From Fundidesulfovibrio terrae (GTDB lineage: Bacteria; Desulfobacterota; Desulfovibrionia; Desulfovibrionales; Desulfovibrionaceae): a DNA stretch of 64,000 nucleotides. The notes under the pieces were generated by a model, which was given only the letters and a program-made list of their open reading frames with translations, was not told the origin of the DNA and searched no databases. Of this stretch, positions 52,353 through 61,165 are shown one piece after another. Position 1 is the first letter of the stretch; each line of letters starts with the position of its first letter. The translations under genes were made by a program, and so were the position numbers. Where the stretch lies: contig NZ_JAKZFS010000005.1 of NCBI RefSeq assembly GCF_022808915.1, positions 1 through 64,000 of the forward strand. The letters are read 5' to 3'.

Positions 52353-53585
52353 TCAGCAGGCGGCCTGTTGGCCCTTGTCGAGGCCAAAGGCGGTGTGCAG
52401 GGCGCGCACGGCCAGCTCCACGTACTTCTCGTCGATCAGGCAGGTAATCTTGATCTCGGAGGTGGCGATGAGCTTGATGTTGATGTTCTCGTCGTGCAGG
52501 GCCTTGAACATGGTGGAGGCCACGCCCGAGTGGTTGCGCATGCCCACGCCCACCACGGACACTTTGGCCACATTGGTGTCGTACTGTACGGACTCCGCGC
52601 CGATGTCCTTCTGCACGCCGTCCAGGATGGCCATGGTCTGTTCCAGGTCGCCCTTGGAGACGGTGAAGGTCATGTCGGTGTAGCCGTCGTGGCTGGTGTT
52701 CTGGATGATCATGTCCACCAGGATGCGCTTCTCGGCGATGGAACCGAAGATGGCGGCGGCCACGCCGGGCTTGTCCTTGACCTTGTACACGGTAACCCGG
52801 CACTGGTCGCGGTCAAAGGCGATGCCGGAAATCACGAGATCTTCCATCATAGCGTCCTCCTGGGTGACCAGGGTACCCGGGTCGTCGGTAAAGGTGGAAC
52901 GCACCCGCACGGGCACGTTGAATTTCTTGGCGAACTCAACGCTCCTGATCTGGAGCACCTTGGAGCCGGAGCTGGCCAGCTCCAGCATCTCGTCGTAGGA
53001 GATGAGGTCGAGCTTGCGGGCTGCGGAGCACACGCGGGGGTCGGTGGTGAACACGCCGTCCACGTCGGTGTAGATCTCGCACACGTCGGCCTTGATGGCG
53101 GCGGCCAGGGCCACGCCGGTGGTGTCGGAACCGCCTCGGCCGAGGGTCGTGACGCGCCCCTTGCAGTCCACGCCCTGGAAACCGGCCACCACCAGAACAT
53201 CGTTTTCTTCGAGCATCACTTTAAGTCTTTTGTCGTCGATGCTGATGATGCGGGCCTTCATGTAGGCGTCGGTGGTGGAGATGGGAATCTGCCACGCCTG
53301 CAGCGACTTGGCCTTGATCCCCTCGGATTTGGCCAGCATGGAGAAGAGCGCGATGGACACGTTTTCGCCGTTGGCCACCAGGGCGTCCATCTCCTCTGGG
53401 TCCGGGGTCGCCGTAAATTCCTTGGCCAGGCCGATGAGCTTGTTGGTCTCGCCGGACATGGCCGAGAGTACAACGATCATCTTGTAGCCTTCGTCGATGC
53501 CCTTCTTGACCCTCGAGAGCACCTTCCTCATCCGTTCCAGTCCGGCGACGGATGTGCCGCCGTACTTCTGAACCATGATTTTCAT
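52353..53585 (-). CDS. lysC: Aspartate kinase
   Basis: First enzyme of the aspartate family pathway. 410 residues: kinase domain with KYGGTSV (7-13) and GRGGSDTTGVALA, then two ACT domains (about 265-405) that give allosteric control by lysine or threonine. Its ATG overlaps the tsaE stop (ATGA). No lysine riboswitch leader is possible in this position. Confidence 0.96.
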   Translation of the reverse strand: MKIMVQKYGGTSVAGLERMRKVLSRVKKGIDEGYKMIVVLSAMSGETNKLIGLAKEFTATPDPEEMDALVANGENVSIALFSMLAKSEGIKAKSLQAWQIPISTTDAYMKARIISIDDKRLKVMLEENDVLVVAGFQGVDCKGRVTTLGRGGSDTTGVALAAAIKADVCEIYTDVDGVFTTDPRVCSAARKLDLISYDEMLELASSGSKVLQIRSVEFAKKFNVPVRVRSTFTDDPGTLVTQEDAMMEDLVISGIAFDRDQCRVTVYKVKDKPGVAAAIFGSIAEKRILVDMIIQNTSHDGYTDMTFTVSKGDLEQTMAILDGVQKDIGAESVQYDTNVAKVSVVGVGMRNHSGVASTMFKALHDENINIKLIATSEIKITCLIDEKYVELAVRALHTAFGLDKGQQAAC

Positions 53586-54085
53586 GACTTGCCGCTCTGT
53601 AAGTAGGTTGAAAGGGTGCGCTCAAGCCAGACGGCCGCTTGGGGACCGTGGGGTTCGAGCGTGGCCTCGCGGCCTTGGCCGGATTCGACCAGATTCACCT
53701 GGAGCCAGCTCACGGGACGCAGGCCCTCGGGCAAATATTCGGCCCATTCCACAAGTAGTATCCGCCCGCCCTGGCCGGGGCTCGCTTCCAGGAGTTCTTC
53801 CAGACTGGCGTCCAGGAAACCCTCGCCCAGGCGGTACAGGTCGATGTGCACCACCTGAGGATGGGTCGGGTAGACATTGGCCAGGTTGAAGCTGGGGCTT
53901 GCGACTTCGGAGTCCTGACCACCGGGCAGCGCCGAGACGAATCCTCGGGCAAGGGTTGTTTTGCCCGAACCGAGCCCCGCGCGCAAGAGTGCAACGGGGT
54001 TATCCCATCCTTCCGGCAGCGAAAGCGCCATGGCCCGGCCCAGTGCCAGAGTGGCCGCCTCGTCCGGCAGGAAGAGCCCGGACAC
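53582..54085 (-). CDS. tsaE: tRNA threonylcarbamoyladenosine biosynthesis ATPase
   Basis: 167-residue P-loop ATPase needed with TsaB and TsaD to make t6A37 in tRNAs. Walker A AGLGSGKTT (36-44), SPSFNL switch and HIDLYRL are typical. It starts 3 nt after the CBS gene stop and overlaps lysC, so it is in the middle of an operon. tsaB and tsaD are not in the window. Confidence 0.93.
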   Translation of the reverse strand: MSGLFLPDEAATLALGRAMALSLPEGWDNPVALLRAGLGSGKTTLARGFVSALPGGQDSEVASPSFNLANVYPTHPQVVHIDLYRLGEGFLDASLEELLEASPGQGGRILLVEWAEYLPEGLRPVSWLQVNLVESGQGREATLEPHGPQAAVWLERTLSTYLQSGKS

Positions 54086-54088
54086 CGC

Positions 54089-54544
54089 CTATTTCTGGCC
54101 CGTGACCGTGCGCAGGATGTCCTCCAGGCCGATCACGCCCGCCACTTTGCCCGCTTCGACCACCGGCAGGGTGTGGAAGCCCCGGTCGACCATGAGGCTG
54201 GCGATGTCCTCGATGGGGGTTTCGGGATTCACGAACTCAGGGTCCTGGCTCATGGCTTGGGACACGGTGATGGCCGCGATCTTTTCCATCTCGCGATCCA
54301 GGTCGCTCATGGAGGTCATGGGGACCAGGCCGTCGAGCAGGGTGAAGACCGTGGGCAGCGAGAGCTTCTTCTGCTGGGCCACCAGGTCCGACTGGCACAG
54401 GATGCCCACGAGGGCGCCGCTGGCGTCCACCACGGGGCAGCCGTTGATGTGCTTCTCCAGAAGCGTCTTGGCCGCCTCGGAGATGGGGGTTTCCGGGAAG
54501 AAGGTGATGACCGGTGTGGTCATGATATGTTTTGCTTGTAACAT
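54089..54544 (-). CDS. Two-CBS-domain protein
   Basis: 151 residues consisting of a pair of CBS domains (about 7-60 and 95-148), the first starting AKHIMTTPV. Such stand-alone pairs bind adenine nucleotides and act as energy sensors. Start chosen at ATG 54544 (family-like MLQAKHIM); an upstream in-frame ATG at 54604 adds a non-conserved leader. First gene of the CBS-tsaE-lysC-cimA stretch. Confidence 0.85.
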   Translation of the reverse strand: MLQAKHIMTTPVITFFPETPISEAAKTLLEKHINGCPVVDASGALVGILCQSDLVAQQKKLSLPTVFTLLDGLVPMTSMSDLDREMEKIAAITVSQAMSQDPEFVNPETPIEDIASLMVDRGFHTLPVVEAGKVAGVIGLEDILRTVTGQK

Positions 54545-54644
54545 CAGCTTTTCATGCCTCTCTGTTTGAGTCGGTTCGTTAAAGGAAAACGGTTGTGCGG
54601 GCATCCTGCAACGAGCCGGCGGATGTCTTCGTGGCCAATCGTGT

Positions 54645-54941
54645 CTATACTGACGCGTCCACTGCTGGAGGACTGAATTCTTTCAGAATGGAAGCGCCAT
54701 GTGCACTCAAGCTTGTGGCCAAGTCTTTGGCTGCATGGAAAGGCTTGGCCAAGTCTGCGAATGTATTGTCGGTGACTGTAAGGGGGCGCTTGGCTCGGGG
54801 GGTGTGGTTCATGTCGCATGTGATCCGAGCGATCTTGAGCTCAACTCTTTCCGGCGAGGCGCCCTTTACGGGGTGCTCGCGGCCGAGGTGGTCCCGGTAT
54901 GTTTCGTACCAGCCTTTGCACCCCTTCTTCTGGTAGGCCAT
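54645..54941 (-). pseudogene. Possible phage-integrase N-terminal remnant
   Basis: A 98-residue frame beginning MAYQKKGCKGWYETYRDH and GREHPVKGASPER, then FADLAKPFHAA. The opening resembles the arm-binding N-terminus of some tyrosine recombinases, but the catalytic domain is absent. There is no clear SD. It sits in an 860-nt gene-poor patch. If right, it is the stub of a lost mobile element; the match is weak and it could be a chance frame. Confidence 0.35.
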
Positions 54942-55394
54942 GAGTCGGTGGTTACGGCCATCTTGCCGTTAGAGTCAACGAAAAACTTGCCGATCTTCAA
55001 GGGCTTCGCGGTCCTGTGGCTCTCGGGATCGGCTCTGAGGACCAGGGCTTGTTTCCGCATCCGGCGTTCGCGGAAGCGAAGACTCCCCGTTGAGAGGGCA
55101 GGCCGGCCAGGGGAAGTGGGCGCGAGCGCAACAGGTGCTCTGTGAAATTTTGCTCAATCGAAAGCCTTCCGGCGATGACCGCGGGGAATTTGATGCCTTT
55201 GAAATGGGAACTTCCGAACAATGATCTGAAATTCTCGACAATCTTCAGCGGAAAGGTTCCGGTGGCACCGAAGAGTGGCGGCACAAGCCTCGGTTGCCGG
55301 CCATGTATCTGCCCGTCCCGCATGGCGGATTGGACTCGGAAACAGGCCCGGCCCCGCGGCCGCCGGGATTTTTTGGACACGGACTTTAATCGAG
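54942..55394. other. Gene-poor stretch before the second TauE gene
   Basis: No convincing gene on either strand. Base composition is less GC-biased than its neighbours around 54950-55260. It contains the leader of the permease gene; no clear promoter was identified. No tRNA or direct repeat that might mark an att site was found. Confidence 0.45.
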
Positions 55395-55408
55395 AAGGAG
55401 CGACCGAA

Positions 55409-56536
55409 GTGAAACCCATGAAGACGCTTGCACTTGTGCTCGTCCTGGCAGCGGCCATGTGCGCCCTGCTGCATGAACCCGCCATGGCGGACAAACTGGC
55501 CGACGCCATCGGGGAAGCCACAGCTGCGGGCAAGGTCGATCCCGCCCAGCCGGCCGGATTCCTGGGCATCCCCGGCGGCCCTCACCTCGCCTGGTGGGCC
55601 GGGCTGCTCTGGGCCGTGTGGGTCGGGTGGATCTTCTCCACCGTGGGCGCTTTCGGCGGCATCATGGCCGCCATCGGCCACATGACCGTGTTCGGCCTCG
55701 GCGGCTACGCCAAGAGCTTCGGCAAGGGCCTCAAGCTGAACAAGATCGTCACGGACTCCATCCGCACCTCGAACCAGTACCTGGTGGGCACCTCGGCCGG
55801 CTTCTCCACCTACAACTACTGGAAGATGGGCCGCCTGGTGCTGCCCCTGGGCCTGGCCCTGGGCATCGGCACCATCGTCAGCTCCTATCTTGTTCCCATG
55901 CTGACCGCCGGGAAGATCAACCTGAGCTCTTACCAGGGCTATTTCGGCCTCTTCGTGCTGGTTCTGGGCGCGTATCTGATCTATGAAGTCACGCCTGCGG
56001 GCAAGGCCAAGAAGAAAGCCGCCTCGGCCGCGGCCAAGGCCTTCCAGGAGAGCGTGAAGAAGGGCGGCGACCTCACCGAACAGGGCGTGAAGATCAAGAG
56101 CTTCACCTTCTCCAAGTGCGTGTTCACCTTCTTCGGGGTGGAATTCAGCTTCAATCCCATCGTTCCGGTCCTCGGCGCATTCGTGATCGGGGCCATCGCC
56201 TCCTTCCTGGGCGTGGGCGGCGGTTTCCTGCTGGTGCCGTTCCTGACCTCCGTGGCCGGCCTGCCCATGTACCTTGTGGCAGGCACCTCGGCCATGGGCG
56301 TGTTCGTGGGCATGGTGACCTCCATTTTCTCCTACATGATGCAGGGCACGCCCATCGCGTGGTCCTTCATCGGCGCGGAGATGGTGGGCATCCTCCTCGG
56401 TTCGTTCATCGGCCCCCGGACCTCCAAGTACATCCCGGACACTGTCCTGAAGGTCATCTTCATCGTGCTGGCCCTCTACACCGGCATTGATTACATCCTG
56501 CGCGGCTTCTACGGCATCGTGATCATCGGCTCATAA
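55409..56536 (+). CDS. TauE/SafE-family permease with N-terminal signal/anchor
   Basis: 375-residue membrane protein. An N-terminal signal-like segment (about 4-26) is followed by a soluble linker (PAQPAGFLGIPGGPHLAW), then TauE-type helices with the repeated half motifs FSTVGAFGGIMAA and SFLGVGGGFLLVPF. A central basic loop (KAKKKAASAAAKAFQESVKKGG) is cytoplasmic. GTG at 55409 has AAGGAG 8 nt upstream and is preferred over ATG 55418. Likely exports sulfite or another oxidised sulfur anion; a 10-bp hairpin and a partner membrane gene follow. Confidence 0.85.
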   Translation: MKPMKTLALVLVLAAAMCALLHEPAMADKLADAIGEATAAGKVDPAQPAGFLGIPGGPHLAWWAGLLWAVWVGWIFSTVGAFGGIMAAIGHMTVFGLGGYAKSFGKGLKLNKIVTDSIRTSNQYLVGTSAGFSTYNYWKMGRLVLPLGLALGIGTIVSSYLVPMLTAGKINLSSYQGYFGLFVLVLGAYLIYEVTPAGKAKKKAASAAAKAFQESVKKGGDLTEQGVKIKSFTFSKCVFTFFGVEFSFNPIVPVLGAFVIGAIASFLGVGGGFLLVPFLTSVAGLPMYLVAGTSAMGVFVGMVTSIFSYMMQGTPIAWSFIGAEMVGILLGSFIGPRTSKYIPDTVLKVIFIVLALYTGIDYILRGFYGIVIIGS

Positions 56537-56550
56537 ACCGCCGCGAACCG

Positions 56551-56574
56551 GGGGGCCGCCACACGGCGGCCCCC
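56551..56574 (+). terminator. GC hairpin between the permease and membrane-protein genes
   Basis: GGGGGCCGCC (56551-56560) with GGCGGCCCCC (56565-56574), loop ACAC. No T-run; the downstream SD lies just after. Probably tunes readthrough rather than stopping it. Confidence 0.5.
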
Positions 56575-56588
56575 TTCAAGGCAACAGC

Positions 56589-57155
56589 ATGAACAGCTTC
56601 GCAGACTTGAACGCCGTTCTGGACCCCGTCTTCATCTGGGCCTTCCGCCTCGTGCGGGACCCGCAGGCGGGGTTTTTTCTGGGCTGCGCCTACGTGGCCC
56701 TGTGCGCGGTCATCGTGGGCGACGTGGCCATGTCCTTGGCTTACCGCATCAACCGGAAGGCATTCCTCGCCCACCAGCGCGAGATGCTCAGGCACAACGA
56801 CATGAGCTTCCAGGCCCTGGCCTGTAAGGACAAGGAGGCTTTCAAAGCCTGCAACACCTTGGCAAATGACGCTTTCGGCAGGAATTTCTTTCTGGGCGCG
56901 ACGCTGTTCTGCGCCTCCATCTGGCCCGTGGCCCTGGCGCTCGGCTGGCTTGACCAGCGCTTCGGCCGGGTCGACGACCTGATCGCTCCGTTCATCGGGC
57001 AGGTGCGGCCGGAATTCTGGTTCATCCCCATCTACATTATCGTGCGCGTCGCCTTTTCCAAGATCAAGCACGGCGTGCCGCTGTATCGCCGCATCCACGC
57101 CACGGCCCTGGCAGACGAGGACTCCTTGCGGATGCGGGGCGTAGAGACGGCCTAG
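56589..57155 (+). CDS. Membrane protein of unknown function, partner of TauE-like permease
   Basis: 188 residues with about three membrane helices (near 28-50, 98-118 and 138-155) and a cytoplasmic charged segment between the first two (AYRINRKAFLAHQREMLRH). The shape recalls DUF106/EMC3-like proteins but no family call is possible by eye. It follows the permease by 52 nt with a good SD (AAGG), so it is probably cotranscribed and works with it. Confidence 0.65.
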   Translation: MNSFADLNAVLDPVFIWAFRLVRDPQAGFFLGCAYVALCAVIVGDVAMSLAYRINRKAFLAHQREMLRHNDMSFQALACKDKEAFKACNTLANDAFGRNFFLGATLFCASIWPVALALGWLDQRFGRVDDLIAPFIGQVRPEFWFIPIYIIVRVAFSKIKHGVPLYRRIHATALADEDSLRMRGVETA

Positions 57156-57172
57156 CCGGTCGAGATCGAATT

Positions 57173-58243
57173 CTATTTGGTTTTTTGGACGGACTTTCGG
57201 AGCTGGTGGAAGAATCGCTGCGCGTAGCGCCCCGAAACCACCTCCGGTATGCTGAAGGACAGCGGAGATTCCGGCAGGAATGCCCCGGAGAGGGCCAGGA
57301 AAACCTGGCTCGAGAGCTGGTCCAAGACCGGCGCGAGGGTCCGCCAGAGATGCTCGGCTGCGTCGGCGTTCATCCCATGGGTGCGGCACCGCAGCGGCCG
57401 CGAGTAGAAGAGCAGGCAGCGCCCGGCCTCCAGCAGGGGGCAGGCACAGGCCACGCCGGACAGGTTGCCCTCCGCCTCCGCGCCACGTGGCCCCTGCTCT
57501 AGGCTGCCCCGTCGTTCCAGGCTCGAGGCTTGGGTGGCGCGGTCCATGATCTCCCGGCGCCTTTCACTGGAGAGTTCCTTGTTGACCACGGCGGCCAGGG
57601 CCACGGCCTCGATGAGCGTCAGCCGCACGGGACGATGGCAGCATTGTTGGTGCTCCAGGCCGCACCGCGTCACGCCGGGGGCGGAGGCGGCGACAGCGGC
57701 CTCCGTCTCGGCGACCAGATTCTCATAGTCCTTGAGGAACGGTTTCAGATCCGTAGAGCGAGCGAACTCCAGCCGGGGTTCGCGGATGGTCAGCTTGCCG
57801 GAGGTCTTGCCGTAGCGCCTGACGGCCCGCCACTGGCAGAAATTGGCGGGCTTGCTGCGCAGCTTGGCCAGTAGCCTGGCCGCCGCCTTGTGCCCCAGCC
57901 CCCGGCGCAAAAGGTAGGCATTGAGCACGGTGCCGGTGCGGCCGATGCCGTGGCGGCAATGGATGAATATCTTCTTACCGAGGTATACGGCCTCGTCCAG
58001 CCAGGCCAGGGCCTCTTCCAGGGCGGCCATGTTCGGGGCCTCTTCGTCAGGGATGGGGAGGTGGCGGACTTCGAAACCGTGGTCCCGCTCGATCTCGTGA
58101 AGATCGCAAAACTCCCCGCAAAGATTGAGGATGGCCGTGACACCCTGGTCATGCAGCTCGGCCAGCTGGCGGTAGGAGAGCGGGGCTGCTCCAACGGCCA
58201 GCTGATCCGTGACCCAGACCAGGGATGGCTGCCGGTCAGGCAT
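57173..58243 (-). CDS. Dual-specificity/tyrosine phosphatase fused to a YkgJ-type Cys-cluster domain
   Basis: 356 residues. N-terminal phosphatase (about 8-150) with the PTP loop HCRHGIGRT: nucleophile C96 and R102, and general acid D66 (PIPDEE). The C-terminal half has cysteines spaced like the YkgJ/CxxCxxCC zinc- or iron-binding family: C194, C201/C202, C266, C268, C276 and C286. It starts 5 nt after the PEP-synthase-like stop. The fusion suggests phosphate removal coupled to metal or redox sensing; substrate may be a protein in this signalling cluster. Confidence 0.8.
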   Translation of the reverse strand: MPDRQPSLVWVTDQLAVGAAPLSYRQLAELHDQGVTAILNLCGEFCDLHEIERDHGFEVRHLPIPDEEAPNMAALEEALAWLDEAVYLGKKIFIHCRHGIGRTGTVLNAYLLRRGLGHKAAARLLAKLRSKPANFCQWRAVRRYGKTSGKLTIREPRLEFARSTDLKPFLKDYENLVAETEAAVAASAPGVTRCGLEHQQCCHRPVRLTLIEAVALAAVVNKELSSERRREIMDRATQASSLERRGSLEQGPRGAEAEGNLSGVACACPLLEAGRCLLFYSRPLRCRTHGMNADAAEHLWRTLAPVLDQLSSQVFLALSGAFLPESPLSFSIPEVVSGRYAQRFFHQLRKSVQKTK

Positions 58244-58248
58244 GCGAT

Positions 58249-60705
58249 TTACGCCTCCCGCTCCAGGACGGCGTCCAGGAACCGTCTGGCCTGGTCCCGG
58301 GCCTGCTCCGGGGTTTCGATCCGGATATCCATCAGCCTCGTGTCCATCAGCAGGCGCCCCAGCACCACGAGCCGCCGCCGCAGGGTGTTGCAGTCCAGGC
58401 CGGTCAACATGCCCTCGAAAAGGTCGCCCATGATCGTGACCCGAAAACCCTGGTCCTCCAGCACCAGGCGCAGAAACTCCAGCCGCAGCAGCCGTTGATG
58501 GTACTGGCCGCCGCCGCCCTTGAAGCGTATGGCCACATGGTTTTTCTCCCCATTCTGCTCGCACAGGGCGTCAACCACGCAGAAATGGTAGCCGAACCGC
58601 AGCATGAGGTGGGCGTAGGCGCCGTCGATGACAGCGAAACTGCCCAGGAGCCTGTCGTCGAGCATGACCCCGGCGCTGTGGCGGTCCAGGGCCTCCCAGT
58701 CGGCCATGGGCAGGGAGGACGTGGGCGCGCTGGAAAGCCCCCACCACAGGGCCCACATGGGGGTGGAGGTGATGTCGTCGGGCAGGATCTCGGCCTTGTC
58801 GCGGGCGGCGGGGAAGAGTCCTTGGCCCAGGTCCAGCACGTACATGGTCAGGGGCAGCTTGGTTTTCAGCTTCTTGGCGCGGGCCATGCCCCGGGCGGAT
58901 TTGCCCACCAGGGAGAACATCTCCTGCACCGCTGTCTCGTGGGCGTAGCGCACCACGTCGTGCACCGAACGGCAGCCCTCCGGCCGGAAGTCGGGGGACC
59001 GGGGATCGGTGAGGCCAAGGCTGGCCACATGGGGCAGGAGTTTTTCCAGGCGGGCCTGGGCTGCGGCCGCCAGGGACTTGCGGGGCGGCCGCGCGGCCTC
59101 CAGCACGGCCTCCAATCGACCAGGGAAGACCTGGCCGTGCGCGGCGTCCAGGGTGACGACATCGCCCTCGGTGAGGTCGTCGAAGACCGTCGCCCCGCCC
59201 ACGATGACCGGGAGTCCGAACTCCCGGGCCACTGAGGCGAAGTGCGAGGCCCGGCTTCCCCGCCGGCTGATCACCCCGGCTACCCGCCCCATGGCCTGCA
59301 CCAGCGAGGGCGGCATGGCCTCGGTGACCAGGATGGCTCCGGAAGGGGCCTCGCGGATGGCTGCCTCCGTGCGGGCATGGACCACCGGGCCGCTGGCGGC
59401 TCCGGGCGAGACGCTGAGGCCGCCCGTCAGCAGCGCTTTGGGGAGCTGTTCCGGCAGGAAGGCAGCAGGCGCGGTCCGCCCCCGCTGCATGGGGCGCGAT
59501 TGGAGAATCCACGCCTTGCCGCCGCGGTCCACGGCCCATTCCACGTCCTGGGGGCATCCGAAGAACTTCTCCAACTGCCGGGCCAGGCGGGCCAGGCGCC
59601 GCACCGTCTCGTCGGGCAGCCCGGCGAATCCGGGGGGGCGCTGCAGGATCTCAGGCGGCAGGGCCGGAGAACCCTCGGCGTCGACGCAGAAGACTCCGGG
59701 GGAAACCCGGCCGCTGACAAGGTTCTCGCCCAGGCCCGGAACGGCGTAGAGGGCCGTCATGCCGCACAGGCTGGCCGAGCGGTCGGTGTCCCGGGTGTAG
59801 CAGACGCCCGCGTAGGCGGCGTCCACCATGGGCATGACCAGCACGGCCATGGGCGTCTCCATGTCCGAGAGGCCGGTGAGAATGCGATAGGTCAGGGCGC
59901 GCGGGGAATATTTGCCTATGATCACCCGCCGCCAGGAGTCGGCCAGATCGGCGGGGGGGACGTTCAGGAAACTGTCGTACTGGCCGGCGAAGGAGTTCGC
60001 GGCGTCCTCGGCCACGGCGCTAGAACGCACGGCCAGGGGGGCGTCAGGGTCGGGAAGCCCGGCCTGGGCCTGGCGTATCTCCTCCAGGACGGCGGCGGGA
60101 ATCTCCGCCTCCTGGATCAGCGCCTGGAGAGCCATGCTGCCAGCTTCCATTCCTTCGGGATCGTTCAGGTCGAGCCGCCGCAGGTGTTCGTCCAGCGGTG
60201 CGCGCAGGTTGTTGGACTCCAGGAAATAATGGAAGGCGCCGGGCGTGATCACGAAGCCCTGCGGCACGGGCAGCTCCGGGAGGTTCATGGCCCGGGCCAG
60301 GTTGGCGGCCTTGCCGCCCAATCGGGCAACGTCGGCTTCCCGCCGGTCCAGGAGCAGCGTAAAGGGCGGCGAGGCGTCAGGCGGAGGGATGTCCACCGCC
60401 AGCTTCAGGTAGAAGGAGATTTTCCGGAAATATTCCAGCAGGGACACACCCTTGGTGGGCGTGAGGCTGGTCAGGGCGGCCACGAGGCCCCGCCCAAGGC
60501 CCTCGAGCTCCTGGACCAGAAAGACTACCCGCGTCCAGTCCACGGCACGGCGGCCGTAGTGGATGTCCTCCAGTTCGGCGATGCGTTCCAGGCAGGTCTC
60601 GTCCAGGGCCAGCAGTTCGCGGAATGCCTCGTATCGGACCCTGAGCAGCGTCCCCGGGGCGAAGACCTGATAGGTCCAGTGCTTGAGCAGTTCCCGGTTC
60701 AGCAC
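58249..60705 (-). CDS. PEP-synthase/PPDK-like phosphotransferase with atypical C-terminus
   Basis: 818 residues. An N-terminal domain (1-105) of unknown type is followed by a pyruvate phosphate dikinase ATP-binding domain (about 120-405, LGGKAANLARA; ending WAVDRGGKAWILQSRPMQ) and the mobile phosphohistidine domain with H488 in RGSRASHFASVARE. After about 560 the usual PEP-binding TIM barrel is missing; instead there is a 260-residue domain not recognised (VHDVVRYAHETAVQEMF, FGYHFCVVDAL). It may therefore phosphorylate a substrate other than pyruvate. Flanked by a receiver and a phosphatase. Confidence 0.8.
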   Translation of the reverse strand: MLNRELLKHWTYQVFAPGTLLRVRYEAFRELLALDETCLERIAELEDIHYGRRAVDWTRVVFLVQELEGLGRGLVAALTSLTPTKGVSLLEYFRKISFYLKLAVDIPPPDASPPFTLLLDRREADVARLGGKAANLARAMNLPELPVPQGFVITPGAFHYFLESNNLRAPLDEHLRRLDLNDPEGMEAGSMALQALIQEAEIPAAVLEEIRQAQAGLPDPDAPLAVRSSAVAEDAANSFAGQYDSFLNVPPADLADSWRRVIIGKYSPRALTYRILTGLSDMETPMAVLVMPMVDAAYAGVCYTRDTDRSASLCGMTALYAVPGLGENLVSGRVSPGVFCVDAEGSPALPPEILQRPPGFAGLPDETVRRLARLARQLEKFFGCPQDVEWAVDRGGKAWILQSRPMQRGRTAPAAFLPEQLPKALLTGGLSVSPGAASGPVVHARTEAAIREAPSGAILVTEAMPPSLVQAMGRVAGVISRRGSRASHFASVAREFGLPVIVGGATVFDDLTEGDVVTLDAAHGQVFPGRLEAVLEAARPPRKSLAAAAQARLEKLLPHVASLGLTDPRSPDFRPEGCRSVHDVVRYAHETAVQEMFSLVGKSARGMARAKKLKTKLPLTMYVLDLGQGLFPAARDKAEILPDDITSTPMWALWWGLSSAPTSSLPMADWEALDRHSAGVMLDDRLLGSFAVIDGAYAHLMLRFGYHFCVVDALCEQNGEKNHVAIRFKGGGGQYHQRLLRLEFLRLVLEDQGFRVTIMGDLFEGMLTGLDCNTLRRRLVVLGRLLMDTRLMDIRIETPEQARDQARRFLDAVLEREA

Positions 60706-60781
60706 GTCCGCCCCGTCATGGCTTTATTCTCCTGCAGGTCCGCGTCATGGTCGGCCCGCTTTCGCAGTGCGTTCCTCTCGC

Positions 60782-61141
60782 CTACCTGGCGAGCACTTCC
60801 GCCACTTTGGTTTCCAGTTCGTCCTTGTCGATCGGCTTGACGCAGTATTCGTCCGCGCCCAGACGAACGCTCTCGCGGGCCGTCTCCAGGGTGGGGTAGC
60901 CGGTGAGCATGATCACCCTGATGCCGGCGTCGATCTTCTTGAGTTCGTCCAGCACCTCCACCCCGGTCATCTTCTTGAGCTTGATGTCCAGGATGGCCAG
61001 GTCGGGGCGTTGTTTGGCCGCATGCGCCAGGGCCTGCTCCTCCTCGGTGAAGCTCGTCACCGCGTGGCCCTTGCGTTCCAGGATGCGCTTGATGAGGGTG
61101 CCAGCGTCGGCCACGTCGTCGAGAACCATGATGTTCGCCAT
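60782..61141 (-). CDS. Stand-alone response regulator receiver
   Basis: 119-residue CheY-like protein: acidic pocket D8/D9, phosphorylation site D52 (LAILDIKLKKMTG), T80 and K102 (CVKPID). No output domain. It lies between the PEP-synthase-like gene and the sensor kinase, so it is the likely phosphate acceptor and may act by binding one of the neighbouring proteins. SD AAGGAG before the ATG. Confidence 0.93.
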   Translation of the reverse strand: MANIMVLDDVADAGTLIKRILERKGHAVTSFTEEEQALAHAAKQRPDLAILDIKLKKMTGVEVLDELKKIDAGIRVIMLTGYPTLETARESVRLGADEYCVKPIDKDELETKVAEVLAR

Positions 61142-61165
61142 GAATGCTCCTTGCAGTAGCGGGAC

